A stretch of DNA of 64,000 nt, from positions 1,940,501 to 2,004,500 of the forward strand of contig NZ_CP013659.2 of the NCBI RefSeq assembly GCF_001465795.2. Reading direction: 5' to 3'. Position 1 is the first letter of the stretch, and every line of letters starts with the position of its first letter. Below are positions 41,169 through 49,279 of this stretch, piece after piece. The position numbers and the translations under genes are program-made. The stretch is from Planococcus rifietoensis. Its GTDB lineage: Bacteria; Bacillota; Bacilli; Bacillales_A; Planococcaceae. Below the pieces are notes generated by a model that searched no databases, was not told the origin of the DNA, and saw nothing but the letters and a program-made list of their open reading frames with translations.

Positions 41169-42275
41169 TCAGTTAAACGCCTGCTCTAGCTGCCCAAGGA
41201 TATCTTCAATGCCTTCGATTCCGGCTGAAAGCCTGACGACCCGCTCAGTTACACCAATCCGCGCTTTTTCTTCTGCGGATAATGCGCGGTGAGACGTGCC
41301 AAATGGATAAGAGACGGTCGTTTCGACACCAGCCAAAGTCGGAACGATTTTGATCCAGCCGAGTGAAGAAAAGAAGGCTGAGACGTCGGCAGTTTCAGGA
41401 AGTTCAAATGAAACAATCGCGCCTTTCCCCGGATACCACACCCGTGCCTTATCTTGCAGGAAATCGGCAATCGCCTGTGCATTGGCGTTTTGCTTTTCCA
41501 TCCGAAGCGCCAATGTTTTGATGCCGCGTATCGTTAGCCATGCTTCAAAAGGACTTAAGTTCATGCCGAGGTTCACGACACGTTTTGTGGCTTCTTCGAT
41601 TAAAACCGGATCGCCTACCAATACGCCTGATGTGACATCACTATGCCCGCCAAGGTACTTGGTGGCGCTATGTACGACCAAATCCACGCCTTGTGTATAA
41701 GGTGTAAACGTATAAGGCGTCGCGAATGTATTATCGATCATTACTTTAACTCCGTATTGATTTTTCAATTGAACGAGCCCTTCGATGTCTTCAATCCGCA
41801 AAAATGGATTGGTAATCGATTCGCTCACCATCAATTTCACTTCAGGGAAATCGACCAAAATCTGCTCAATCGTTTCGCTTTCCGAGAAATCAGCGAAATG
41901 GACCGTAATGCCAAGCCTTCTCAATTCTTCCTTCAGCAAATGGAAAGTTCCACCGTATACATCCTCTGCGGCGAGGATATGGTCTCCCGCTTCTGCAACT
42001 GACAGGATACCCGCGAGTATCGCGGACATGCCTGAAGACGCAGCAACGCCTTTCGGTGCACCTTCTAGCTGTGCGACTGTCTGGCCGAGTGCATCCGTGT
42101 TCGGGTTAGCTGTCCGCGTGTAGAGATAAGTTCCGTTTCCTTCGTAATAGCCTTCCAATTCTTCTAAAGAAGAAAAAGAAAAAGCGGATGTTTGATAGAT
42201 CGGCATGACTTTCGGGCGGATCGTCCGCTCTTCCATGCCTGCTGTGTGTACAGATTTCGTATCGACTGATGTCAT
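41169..42275 (-). CDS. Trans-sulfuration PLP enzyme (cystathionine synthase/lyase family)
   Basis: 368 aa Cys/Met-metabolism PLP-dependent enzyme. Schiff-base Lys206 lies in HSATKYLGGHSD; the YTRTANPNTDALGQ and ASSGMSAILAG phosphate-binding segments and FATPY are typical. Whether it is a cystathionine gamma-synthase, beta- or gamma-lyase cannot be told from the sequence alone. Its ATG overlaps the stop of the ResA-like gene (TAATG). No S-box or T-box was seen upstream. Confidence 0.85.
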   Translation of the reverse strand: MTSVDTKSVHTAGMEERTIRPKVMPIYQTSAFSFSSLEELEGYYEGNGTYLYTRTANPNTDALGQTVAQLEGAPKGVAASSGMSAILAGILSVAEAGDHILAAEDVYGGTFHLLKEELRRLGITVHFADFSESETIEQILVDFPEVKLMVSESITNPFLRIEDIEGLVQLKNQYGVKVMIDNTFATPYTFTPYTQGVDLVVHSATKYLGGHSDVTSGVLVGDPVLIEEATKRVVNLGMNLSPFEAWLTIRGIKTLALRMEKQNANAQAIADFLQDKARVWYPGKGAIVSFELPETADVSAFFSSLGWIKIVPTLAGVETTVSYPFGTSHRALSAEEKARIGVTERVVRLSAGIEGIEDILGQLEQAFN

Positions 42276-42862
42276 TATGATTCCCCCTCATTGATTTCTT
42301 CGATAAATCCATTCATCATTTCTTCATCCATCGGGCCGACAATTTTATGCAGGACACGGCCCTCTCTGTCTATGATATAGGAAGTTGGAATGGAAAACGC
42401 TTGATAGAGTGCGCCAATATCTCCATCCACATCCATCGGAATCGGAAAGCTCAAGCCAAACTCTTCAACAAAGTTTTCGATTTCCGTCATGCCACGGTCT
42501 TCTGTCGTCAAATTGACTGCTACCACTTCGACATCTTTATCCTGTTGGTTCTCATAGAAAGTTTGCATATGCGGCATTTCTGCTCGGCAAGGCGGACACC
42601 AAGTCGCCCAAAAATTAAGGATGACCGCTTTGCCGCGGTAATCCGACAAGCGCATTTCCTCGCCTTTCAACGTCGTCAATTCGAAGTCGGGAGCGAGTTC
42701 GCCTTTTGCCAGCCCTTCATCGGTCGGCAAAAAATCGACAGTGCTGCCAAGGGCCATTTTATTCAGTGCGCGGTCTTCTTTATGACTGTCAAAGACGGCC
42801 CATACCGCGAGAACAATGACCAGAATGGCGGCTATCAGGAGCCCGATCATTTTTTTCGACAT
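42275..42862 (-). CDS. ResA/TlpA-like thioredoxin, membrane-anchored
   Basis: 195 aa. N-terminal signal anchor (about 5-24), then an extracytoplasmic thioredoxin fold with redox motif WCPPC (88-92) and cis-Pro loop IPTSYIID. Family members reduce disulfides on the outer side of the membrane, for example in cytochrome c maturation; the cytochrome c gene in this window is 3.6 kb away, so a link is only inference. ATG at 42862 (GGAG 8 nt upstream) preferred over GTG at 42871. Confidence 0.88.
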   Translation of the reverse strand: MSKKMIGLLIAAILVIVLAVWAVFDSHKEDRALNKMALGSTVDFLPTDEGLAKGELAPDFELTTLKGEEMRLSDYRGKAVILNFWATWCPPCRAEMPHMQTFYENQQDKDVEVVAVNLTTEDRGMTEIENFVEEFGLSFPIPMDVDGDIGALYQAFSIPTSYIIDREGRVLHKIVGPMDEEMMNGFIEEINEGES

Positions 42863-42956
42863 TCTTTTCACTCCATTCCGTTACCATCATACGATAAACG
42901 AACTGTCCGTAGCCAGTAAATTCGCCGGAATTGTTCCGCAACAAATTGTGTCAACG

Positions 42957-43030
42957 AAAAAAGCCGCCCAAGCCACTTTCCGAAACTTCACCAGTCGTGA
43001 AGCGGAAAGAATGGCCTAGGCGGCTTTTAG
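42957..43030 (-). terminator. Terminator after the M23 peptidase gene
   Basis: Long imperfect hairpin: AAAAGCCGCC(T)AGGCCATTCTTTCCGCTTCAC arm pairs with its near-complement, T6 follows on the minus strand. Confidence 0.88.
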
Positions 43031-43032
43031 GA

Positions 43033-44559
43033 TTAATAAGAGAGATAATTGGCTGGGTTCACAGCATTGCTGCGCGCACCATTCCAAGATCCCACGTGGA
43101 TTTCGAAATGCAAATGAGAACCTGTCGAACGGCCGGTATTGCCCATGCCGCCGATAAACTGGCGCTGTTCTACTTTCTGGCCCACTGATACGCCAATCGA
43201 ACTTAAGTGAGCGTATGCAGTCGCATACGGTTGCCCGTTAATTGAATGGTTGATGATAATGACATTCCCGTAACCACCCATTGATCCAGCAAACGACACA
43301 TATCCCGCAGCTGATGCCACGATAGGCGTTCCTGGGCTATTGGCGATGTCGTAGCCAAGATGCGTCTCCGCACCGTCTCCGATATCACGTCCGCCAAATC
43401 CTGATGTATGGCGCCCTGATGCCGGCATCACGAAGTTTGCTGACGGTTTGACGACAGGAGCCGGTGCTGGTGCTGGTGCTGGTGCTGGTGCTGGCGTTGG
43501 TGCCGGTGCCGGGCTTGCAGTGCTGGCAGTTGCAGATGAAGATTTAGCTGCTGCTTTTTCTGCTGCTGCTTTGTCAGCTGCCGCTTTTTCTGCTGCTGCC
43601 CGTTCCGCTGCTGCTTTCTCTGCTGCAGCACGCTCAGCTGCCGCCTTTTCAGCAGCTGCTTTTTCCGCTGCTGCTTTGCGTTCAGCTTCTGCAATACGCG
43701 TGCGTTCAGCTTCTTCTTGCTGAGCTAGTTTTGCCATGCGGGATTGCTGGCCCATAATTTGCTTTTCAACTGCAGCGCTGACTTCCAGCGCTTCTTCATG
43801 CTGTGCTTCCAAATTATTTTTCTCTGAAGCCAAACGCTCTTGTTCTGCTTCCATTTGGTTTTTCAAGCCTGCTTGTTCTTTTTTCTGGCTATCTAAAGAG
43901 GCTTTCAATGAAACAAGTTCAGTGCGGCGCTCTTCTTGATTGGCAAGAATCGTTTCAACTGCTTCTTTTTTCGCAGCCAATTCTTTTTTGTCGGCCGCTT
44001 GTTCACGCATGATTTCACGGTCAGCCTCAATCAAGGTATTGACCGCTGAAAAACGGTCGATAAAATCGATAAAGCTATTGGCACCCAATAGAACATCTAT
44101 GTATTCGACAGATCCGCCGCTCATCTGGATGGCGCGCGCACGTTCTTTCAATAGTTCGGTACGTTCGTCGATTTTACGCTCGAGTTCTTTGATCGCTTCT
44201 TTCAATTCATCGATTTCTTCTTTAGTTTGGTCGATTTCAGCTTGTACTGTATCGATTTTCGACTGTGTTTCCTGCATTTTCTTATCCAATTGCTGGATTT
44301 CCGAAACGATGCGGTCGAGTTTTGAAGACGTTTCTTGGATCTCGCCTTCTTTCTTTTGAATGCCTGAGCTCAGGTCTTCTTCTTTTTCTTCCAATTCCTT
44401 ACGTTCTTTTTCCAATTTCTGCTGTTCTTTTTGGACTTGCTGTTGCTCCTGTTCCAATTCATCAAGCTTACTGCTGTTTGCATGTGCAGTAGGCATTAGC
44501 AAAGACAATGCGAGAATTGATGAAACGCCGGACAACATCCATTTAGACTTCGAATTCAA
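43033..44559 (-). CDS. Secreted coiled-coil M23 (LytM) endopeptidase next to ftsEX
   Basis: 508 aa. Signal peptide 1-27, two long coiled-coil stretches (about 29-125 and 165-285) rich in E/K/Q, a repeat region of eight AAAEK/AAAER/AAADK pentads (about 290-330), an Ala-Pro linker, then an M23 domain (about 385-508) with complete zinc motif: HLGYD, AYAH and HLHFE. The architecture is that of EnvC/CwlO-like factors that FtsEX controls through coiled coils. Its place beside ftsX suggests it is the FtsEX-dependent wall hydrolase, although B. subtilis uses the NlpC/P60 enzyme CwlO. ATG at 44559. Confidence 0.9.
   Translation of the reverse strand: MNSKSKWMLSGVSSILALSLLMPTAHANSSKLDELEQEQQQVQKEQQKLEKERKELEEKEEDLSSGIQKKEGEIQETSSKLDRIVSEIQQLDKKMQETQSKIDTVQAEIDQTKEEIDELKEAIKELERKIDERTELLKERARAIQMSGGSVEYIDVLLGANSFIDFIDRFSAVNTLIEADREIMREQAADKKELAAKKEAVETILANQEERRTELVSLKASLDSQKKEQAGLKNQMEAEQERLASEKNNLEAQHEEALEVSAAVEKQIMGQQSRMAKLAQQEEAERTRIAEAERKAAAEKAAAEKAAAERAAAEKAAAERAAAEKAAADKAAAEKAAAKSSSATASTASPAPAPTPAPAPAPAPAPAPVVKPSANFVMPASGRHTSGFGGRDIGDGAETHLGYDIANSPGTPIVASAAGYVSFAGSMGGYGNVIIINHSINGQPYATAYAHLSSIGVSVGQKVEQRQFIGGMGNTGRSTGSHLHFEIHVGSWNGARSNAVNPANYLSY
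43459..43518 (-). repeat. GGTGCT hexamer tandem repeat (Ala-Pro linker)
   Basis: Five to six near-perfect GGTGCT copies (43462-43495) plus diverged copies encode the (AP)n linker of the M23 peptidase. In-frame length change would alter linker length only. Confidence 0.85.
43545..43690 (-). repeat. 15-bp degenerate tandem repeat (AAAEK pentads)
   Basis: Eight or more 15-bp units such as GCTGCTGCTTTTTCT encode the AAAEK/AAAER pentads. A period of five residues would favour an extended alpha helix spacer. Confidence 0.85.
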
Positions 44560-44670
44560 GTTCGTTTTCCCCCTTTGGATTTACGTTCTTTTTCTATGTC
44601 TGTATTTTATTTCCTAATTTATGTAAGTTTTAGACCTATGGTTAATATGCGACCATAGGCCTTGAATTGA

Positions 44671-45555
44671 TTATACACGTAAAAACTTGCGAATGGACAT
44701 AAAACTTCCCCATATCCCGATAAAGACACCCATCGCCAAGATCAATGCACTCACTTGGTAGATGAAAGGTGAAAACTCAAGTAGTTGGAAGAGTTCTCCG
44801 CTGAGCCGGGGTTGTACAAATTCCGTAATCCTTTGGTAAAGCAGTACGACTAGGCCAATCGGTATGATCGAACCGAGAATCCCGAGCCACATGCCTTCTA
44901 GAATGAATGGAACACGGACAAACCAATTGGTTGCCCCGACGAGTTTCATGATCTCGATTTCGGTACGGCGCGCCACAATAGTGATGCGGATCGTATTCGA
45001 AATCAAGAACATCGCTGTAAACAATAATGCCAAAATGAGGACCAGGCCAACATTGCGCCCTGCGTTAAGGAAATTGAAAAGCTTCTCAATTTTCCCTTCC
45101 CCATACTCTACGTCTTCGATATATTCAAGTGCAGCAATTTCTTTCGCTACTGTTTCTGTCTGTTGAGGTTCTGTCGCTTTTACGTAGAACACATCAAACA
45201 ATGGATTACTTTGCTCGAACAAGCTGAGCTCTTCGCCAAAGTCGAGTACAAGATCCGTCAACTCTTCTTCTTTCGTTGAAAAATCGGCCGATTCGACGCC
45301 ATCCAGACCCGATATTTCTTCTTCGAGCTCTGTGATGTCTTCTTCCTCTGCGTCAAGCGAGACAAAGACTTTGATCTCGACATCGTTCTCCAGATCATCA
45401 GCGACTTTGTTGAGGTTCATCATAATCATGACGAATACCCCGACTAGCAGCAACGTAACCGTGACGGCACTGACAGATGCAAATGTCATCCAGCCATTCC
45501 GGCCAAGGCTCTTGAGGCTTTCTTTGATGTGACGGCCAAATGTTCTAATCTTCAT
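44671..45555 (-). CDS. ftsX: Cell-division ABC transporter permease FtsX
   Basis: 294 aa, four membrane helices: one near 22-45 (ASVSAVTVTLLLVGVFVMIMM), an extracellular loop about 50-165 that in the family contacts the wall hydrolase, then three helices in the FtsX domain. ATG at 45555 overlaps the ftsE stop by 11 nt and follows GGAGGTGAT. Works with FtsE to activate a peptidoglycan hydrolase. Confidence 0.95.
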   Translation of the reverse strand: MKIRTFGRHIKESLKSLGRNGWMTFASVSAVTVTLLLVGVFVMIMMNLNKVADDLENDVEIKVFVSLDAEEEDITELEEEISGLDGVESADFSTKEEELTDLVLDFGEELSLFEQSNPLFDVFYVKATEPQQTETVAKEIAALEYIEDVEYGEGKIEKLFNFLNAGRNVGLVLILALLFTAMFLISNTIRITIVARRTEIEIMKLVGATNWFVRVPFILEGMWLGILGSIIPIGLVVLLYQRITEFVQPRLSGELFQLLEFSPFIYQVSALILAMGVFIGIWGSFMSIRKFLRV

Positions 45556-46231
45556 AGCCGTAATCACCTCCGGCTGCGTCGCGCACAATCAGCCCGCCTT
45601 CGATGGCAATGACGCGATGTCTTAACTTATTGACGATTTCCCGGTTATGGGTCGCCATGATGATCGTCGTTCCCGTCGAGTTGATCTGCTCGAAAAGATT
45701 CATGATGTCCCACGACGTGTCCGGGTCAAGATTTCCTGTCGGTTCATCGGCAATCATCACTTTCGGCGTGTTGACGATGGAACGGGCAATGGACACACGC
45801 TGCTGCTCGCCGCCGGACAATTCACGGGGGAACATTTTCGCTTTGTGCTTCAATCCGACCATATCGAGCACTTCCATCACGCGCTCTTTGATGACTTGCG
45901 GTTTTTCCTCGATAACTTCAAGTGCAAACGCAACATTTTCATAAACGTTCAAGCGAGGCAATAGTTTGAAATCCTGGAACACTACGCCGATGTCACGGCG
46001 AAGAAAAGGAACTTTCCGGTTCTTCAATTTTGCGATATCTTTTCCATCGACAAGCATTTGCCCTGAAGACGGGCGCTCTTCACGGTACATCATTTTGATG
46101 AACGTGGATTTTCCAGCTCCGCTCGGGCCGACGATGTATACAAATTCGCCCTGGGCAATCTCAACATTCAATCCATTGAGTGCCACAATGCCGTTCGGAT
46201 ATTTTTTGTAGACATTTTTCATTTGTATCAT
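45545..46231 (-). CDS. ftsE: Cell-division ABC transporter ATPase FtsE
   Basis: 228 aa, same length as B. subtilis FtsE. Walker A GPSGAGKST, Q-loop FQDFKLL, signature LSGGEQQRVSIARSI, Walker B VMIADEPTGNLD, H-loop ATHN. ATG at 46231 with AGGTGG 8 nt upstream. Upstream of it a TATAAT at about 46308-46313 (minus) may be the operon -10. Confidence 0.95.
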   Translation of the reverse strand: MIQMKNVYKKYPNGIVALNGLNVEIAQGEFVYIVGPSGAGKSTFIKMMYREERPSSGQMLVDGKDIAKLKNRKVPFLRRDIGVVFQDFKLLPRLNVYENVAFALEVIEEKPQVIKERVMEVLDMVGLKHKAKMFPRELSGGEQQRVSIARSIVNTPKVMIADEPTGNLDPDTSWDIMNLFEQINSTGTTIIMATHNREIVNKLRHRVIAIEGGLIVRDAAGGDYGYED

Positions 46232-46469
46232 TAAATAAACCACCTATATCATTCGGCATTCCGCCAAATTTTATTTCCCAAGTACATAGCAAATTTTGCA
46301 GCACGGTTATTATAACACTCCTAAACCCCTTTTTTGTTACAGTTACATTTCAATTCAGACTCAGTCTCGATACAAACAATTATCTGAAATTTTAATAACA
46401 TGAGGTCTTAACTCATTATTATTTTCCTTATTTTTACCATATATCTATAGTAATGCCTTGTTTTATGGC

Positions 46470-46503
46470 AAAAAAAATAAACCGGGCAAAATGCCGGTTT
46501 ATT
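46470..46503 (-). terminator. Terminator after cccB
   Basis: AAACCGGCA / TGCCCGGTTT hairpin followed by T8 on the minus strand; overlaps the cccB stop. Confidence 0.88.
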
Positions 46504-46846
46504 GTTGGTTCGCAAGATATTCTGCTACGGCTTGCGCTTCTTCGCCTTCGATGATGTTCGGAGGCATTGCACCTTGGCCATTTTCAATGACGGAAAGGAT
46601 TTCTTCTTGTGACAAGCGCGATCCTACATCGTTCAATGCTGGGAAATTGCCTTGACCTTCTAAGTTTTCACCGTGACATGAAATACAGTTTTGCTGAATG
46701 ACTGCTTCTGCATCCACTGTCGTTGTTTCAGTTTCTGTATCGCCGCCTGTATCAGCTGGTTCTTCAGGAGATGTTTCTTCCCCGCCGCCGCATGCACCAA
46801 GTACAAGAACTGAACCGAACAATACGGTCATCAATTGCTTTTTCAT
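46499..46846 (-). CDS. cccB: Cytochrome c-551 lipoprotein
   Basis: 115 aa. Lipobox LGAC (Cys19), acidic/Thr linker (about 22-45), class I cytochrome c domain with heme motif CISCH (54-58) and axial Met94 in GAMPPN. An outer-face electron carrier for the cytochrome c oxidase. GAGGAGG precedes the ATG. Located upstream of ftsE as in B. subtilis. Confidence 0.94.
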   Translation of the reverse strand: MKKQLMTVLFGSVLVLGACGGGEETSPEEPADTGGDTETETTTVDAEAVIQQNCISCHGENLEGQGNFPALNDVGSRLSQEEILSVIENGQGAMPPNIIEGEEAQAVAEYLANQQ

Positions 46847-46900
46847 GGAAATCCTCCTCTTTGTCTTGCTTTTTTTACCTTCTATAGGAGTATACCAAAT

Positions 46901-47773
46901 TTAGGCACGTTTGAAACCTTCCCCGAGCACTTCGGAGGCATCGGACACAATCACAAAAGCTTGCGGGTCGATCAATTTAACCAATTGTTTCAACCTTGTA
47001 AATTCTGTCTGCGGAATCACGACCATTAAAATCGGTTTTTCGTTTCCTGAGTAGCCGCCGGTTGCTGTCAATTCCGTTACCCCTCTATCGACTTCATCGT
47101 AAATGGCATCCCGGATTTCTACTTGCTTGTTCGTGATGATGTATACCATCTTCGAACGGCTGAATCCGACCTGCACCAAATCGATGGTTTTGGTCGTCAG
47201 ATACAACCCGATCAATGCATACAATCCTTTTTCGATATCAAAAACGATGGCAGCTGCCAACACGATCATGCCGTCGATGATCGCAACGCTTGTCCCGAGA
47301 GTGAGGCCGGTGTATTTGGTGATGATCTGGGCTGCAAGATCGGTTCCGCCAGTCGATGCTTTCCCGCGGAACACGATTCCTAGCCCGAGACCGACCATGA
47401 TGCCGCCAAACAACGAGCCGAGCAGCGGATCTCTCGTCCAAGCTTCCCAATCTTCAGTCATGAACACGACGAGCGGCAGAAATACCGTGCCGACCGCCGT
47501 CTTGATGCCAAAATTTTTCCCGAGCAAAATGACGCCCGAGATGAACAGCGGAATATTGAATGCCCATTGGACGAATGCTGGCTTCCATTCGAACAAGCCG
47601 AATAGAATCGTACTGATGCCACTGACTCCGCCCGACGCCACTTCGTTCGGCAATAGGAACACATTGAATGAAATGGCGACGATCGCCGCTCCTGCCAGGA
47701 CGGAGATATAATCCATCACGCTCGTCAAAACCGGATGTGGATCTTTTGATTTTCGTATATTTCGTTTGCCCAT
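46901..47773 (-). CDS. yvjA: YitT-family membrane protein YvjA
   Basis: 290 aa. Five to six helices (YitT/DUF161 domain, with repeated GxGxGxxxRxxASTGGTD segment GLGLGIVFRGKASTGGTDLAA) and a cytoplasmic C-terminal DUF2179 domain (about 205-285: VYIITNKQVEIRDAI ... ATGGYSGNEKPILM). Function unknown; possibly transport. Gene order with cccB and prfB matches yvjA. Confidence 0.88.
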   Translation of the reverse strand: MGKRNIRKSKDPHPVLTSVMDYISVLAGAAIVAISFNVFLLPNEVASGGVSGISTILFGLFEWKPAFVQWAFNIPLFISGVILLGKNFGIKTAVGTVFLPLVVFMTEDWEAWTRDPLLGSLFGGIMVGLGLGIVFRGKASTGGTDLAAQIITKYTGLTLGTSVAIIDGMIVLAAAIVFDIEKGLYALIGLYLTTKTIDLVQVGFSRSKMVYIITNKQVEIRDAIYDEVDRGVTELTATGGYSGNEKPILMVVIPQTEFTRLKQLVKLIDPQAFVIVSDASEVLGEGFKRA

Positions 47774-47937
47774 AAGCTGTTATTCCTCTTCCTTCTATAT
47801 TCACTTGAACCCTGTCAGAGTATAGCAGACCCCCCGTTTTTTGTGAACTTCATCTGGATAAAGCAATAACCATTCCACAACGGAACAAACTTTTGCTTCA
47901 ATCGGCCAAAATTTCACGTTTTGCTGCGCTGGTTCCT

Positions 47938-49137
47938 TTATTGAAGATTTTTTAGTACTTTCGATAATGGATAAATGCCAATGCTCTGAATGGCGAGCGA
48001 CAGCAAAATCACCGCAAATGCCAGGGAAATCAGCACCTGGTCTTGCCCAGAAGCCGTTTCTTCGAGCCATAGCAACAGTGCGACGGACATGGCGCCTTTG
48101 ATTCCTGACCAAGCAGTTAAGGTAATCGTCGAAAAATCATTATTGAATTCATGCCGCCATTTAGGAACTCCGTAAATGAACAGCGCGATGACGAGGAAGC
48201 GGACGATGATGGCCAATAGGAAAATGACGATTGCAAACCACCAGCCTGAAAAAGCCAGATACTCTGCACCGCGTATGCCGATCAGCAAAAACAGCACCGC
48301 CAATAAAATCGGGGTGACGATATCCCAGAAACCGTCCAATGACTGAGGGAGTGTATCTTCCTTGATATCCTTGCCCATTTCATAAGCGACGAATATTCCG
48401 GCTGCCACTGTCGCAAGCACGCCCGATACCCCGATGGCTTCGCCGATATAAAAAGCGCCGTAAGCTCCAATGACGCTCAGCATGACATGATATTTTTTAT
48501 CCTGGGTGAAACGGATCGTCTTGCTCATCAACCAGCCGATAGCGATTCCGAGCATAACTCCGCCTAGCGAAACAAGCAGCAATTCCGAGACAAATTTGCC
48601 CAATGAAAACCCGTTCCCGGTTTGATACATTGTCAGGAAAATCGTGAAAAAGACGATGCTTGTCCCGTCGTTGATCATCGACTCCCCTTCAACCACATCG
48701 GCAATCTGTTCTGCACCGCTGCTTTCTTTCAAAATAGCGGTTACCGACACCGGATCGGTCGGCGTCAGGATTGCCGCCAGCAAAAAAGCCGACGTGAGGG
48801 TCAAGCTGGTAAATAGCCCGCCTGCGAAATAGATGGACAAGCCGAGCAGAACAACTGTGAGGATGAGACCAATCGTGCTCAAACTGACGATGATGCCGAT
48901 GTTTTGCTTTAACTGCTTCAAAGGAAATTGATAAGCCGAGGTAAACAGCATTGCCGGCAAGAAGACATTGAAGATGATGTCTTTTGAAATATTGAATTCA
49001 TCGAAATACGGAATAAATGAAAGCCCTAAACCGATTGCCACCAATACGACGGGAACTGGGAAAAAGTTCTTTTTAATGTCGATCGTGTAGACGATGTAGC
49101 CGATGATCAGCAAGATCAGTAATTGATGGGTCATCAT
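47938..49137 (-). CDS. CPA1-family Na+/H+ antiporter
   Basis: 399 aa with about twelve helices. TPTDPVSV and EGESMINDGTSIV carry the conserved ion-binding Asp residues (ND motif) of the NhaP/CPA1 family. There is no long cytoplasmic C-terminal domain. Likely exchanges sodium or potassium for protons, useful in saline or alkaline habitats. ATG at 49137 with AAGGAGG. Lies between yvjA and prfB, an insertion relative to B. subtilis. Confidence 0.9.
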   Translation of the reverse strand: MMTHQLLILLIIGYIVYTIDIKKNFFPVPVVLVAIGLGLSFIPYFDEFNISKDIIFNVFLPAMLFTSAYQFPLKQLKQNIGIIVSLSTIGLILTVVLLGLSIYFAGGLFTSLTLTSAFLLAAILTPTDPVSVTAILKESSGAEQIADVVEGESMINDGTSIVFFTIFLTMYQTGNGFSLGKFVSELLLVSLGGVMLGIAIGWLMSKTIRFTQDKKYHVMLSVIGAYGAFYIGEAIGVSGVLATVAAGIFVAYEMGKDIKEDTLPQSLDGFWDIVTPILLAVLFLLIGIRGAEYLAFSGWWFAIVIFLLAIIVRFLVIALFIYGVPKWRHEFNNDFSTITLTAWSGIKGAMSVALLLWLEETASGQDQVLISLAFAVILLSLAIQSIGIYPLSKVLKNLQ

Positions 49138-49197
49138 ATTCAGAACCTCCTTGGCAAATATAAGCTTCTTGTTCTTCTATTGCCTTTTTACGCGTAA

Positions 49198-49250
49198 AAA
49201 AACCCCCAAACGCCACCGCTCTATGGAGCAATCGCTTTTGGGAGTCGTAT
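49198..49250 (-). terminator. Probable terminator after prfB
   Basis: CCCAAA / TTTGGG pairing across ~30 nt, then GGTTTTTTTA on the minus strand. Confidence 0.55.
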
Positions 49251-49279
49251 TTACGATGATTGGCGCAGGGTTTTTTAGC

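Noticed and set aside
43545..43690. Possible CRISPR or mobile repeat array
   Set aside because: Repeats are contiguous, in frame and lack spacers; they encode a protein repeat.
43448..43723. Plus-strand Gly/Ala-rich frame opposite the M23 peptidase
   Set aside because: It is the antisense of the AAAEK and Ala-Pro repeats; the composition is a by-product of the repeats.
47801..48112. Minus-strand frame overlapping the antiporter 3' end and the gap after it
   Set aside because: Out of frame with the antiporter, no ribosome site, no family resemblance.
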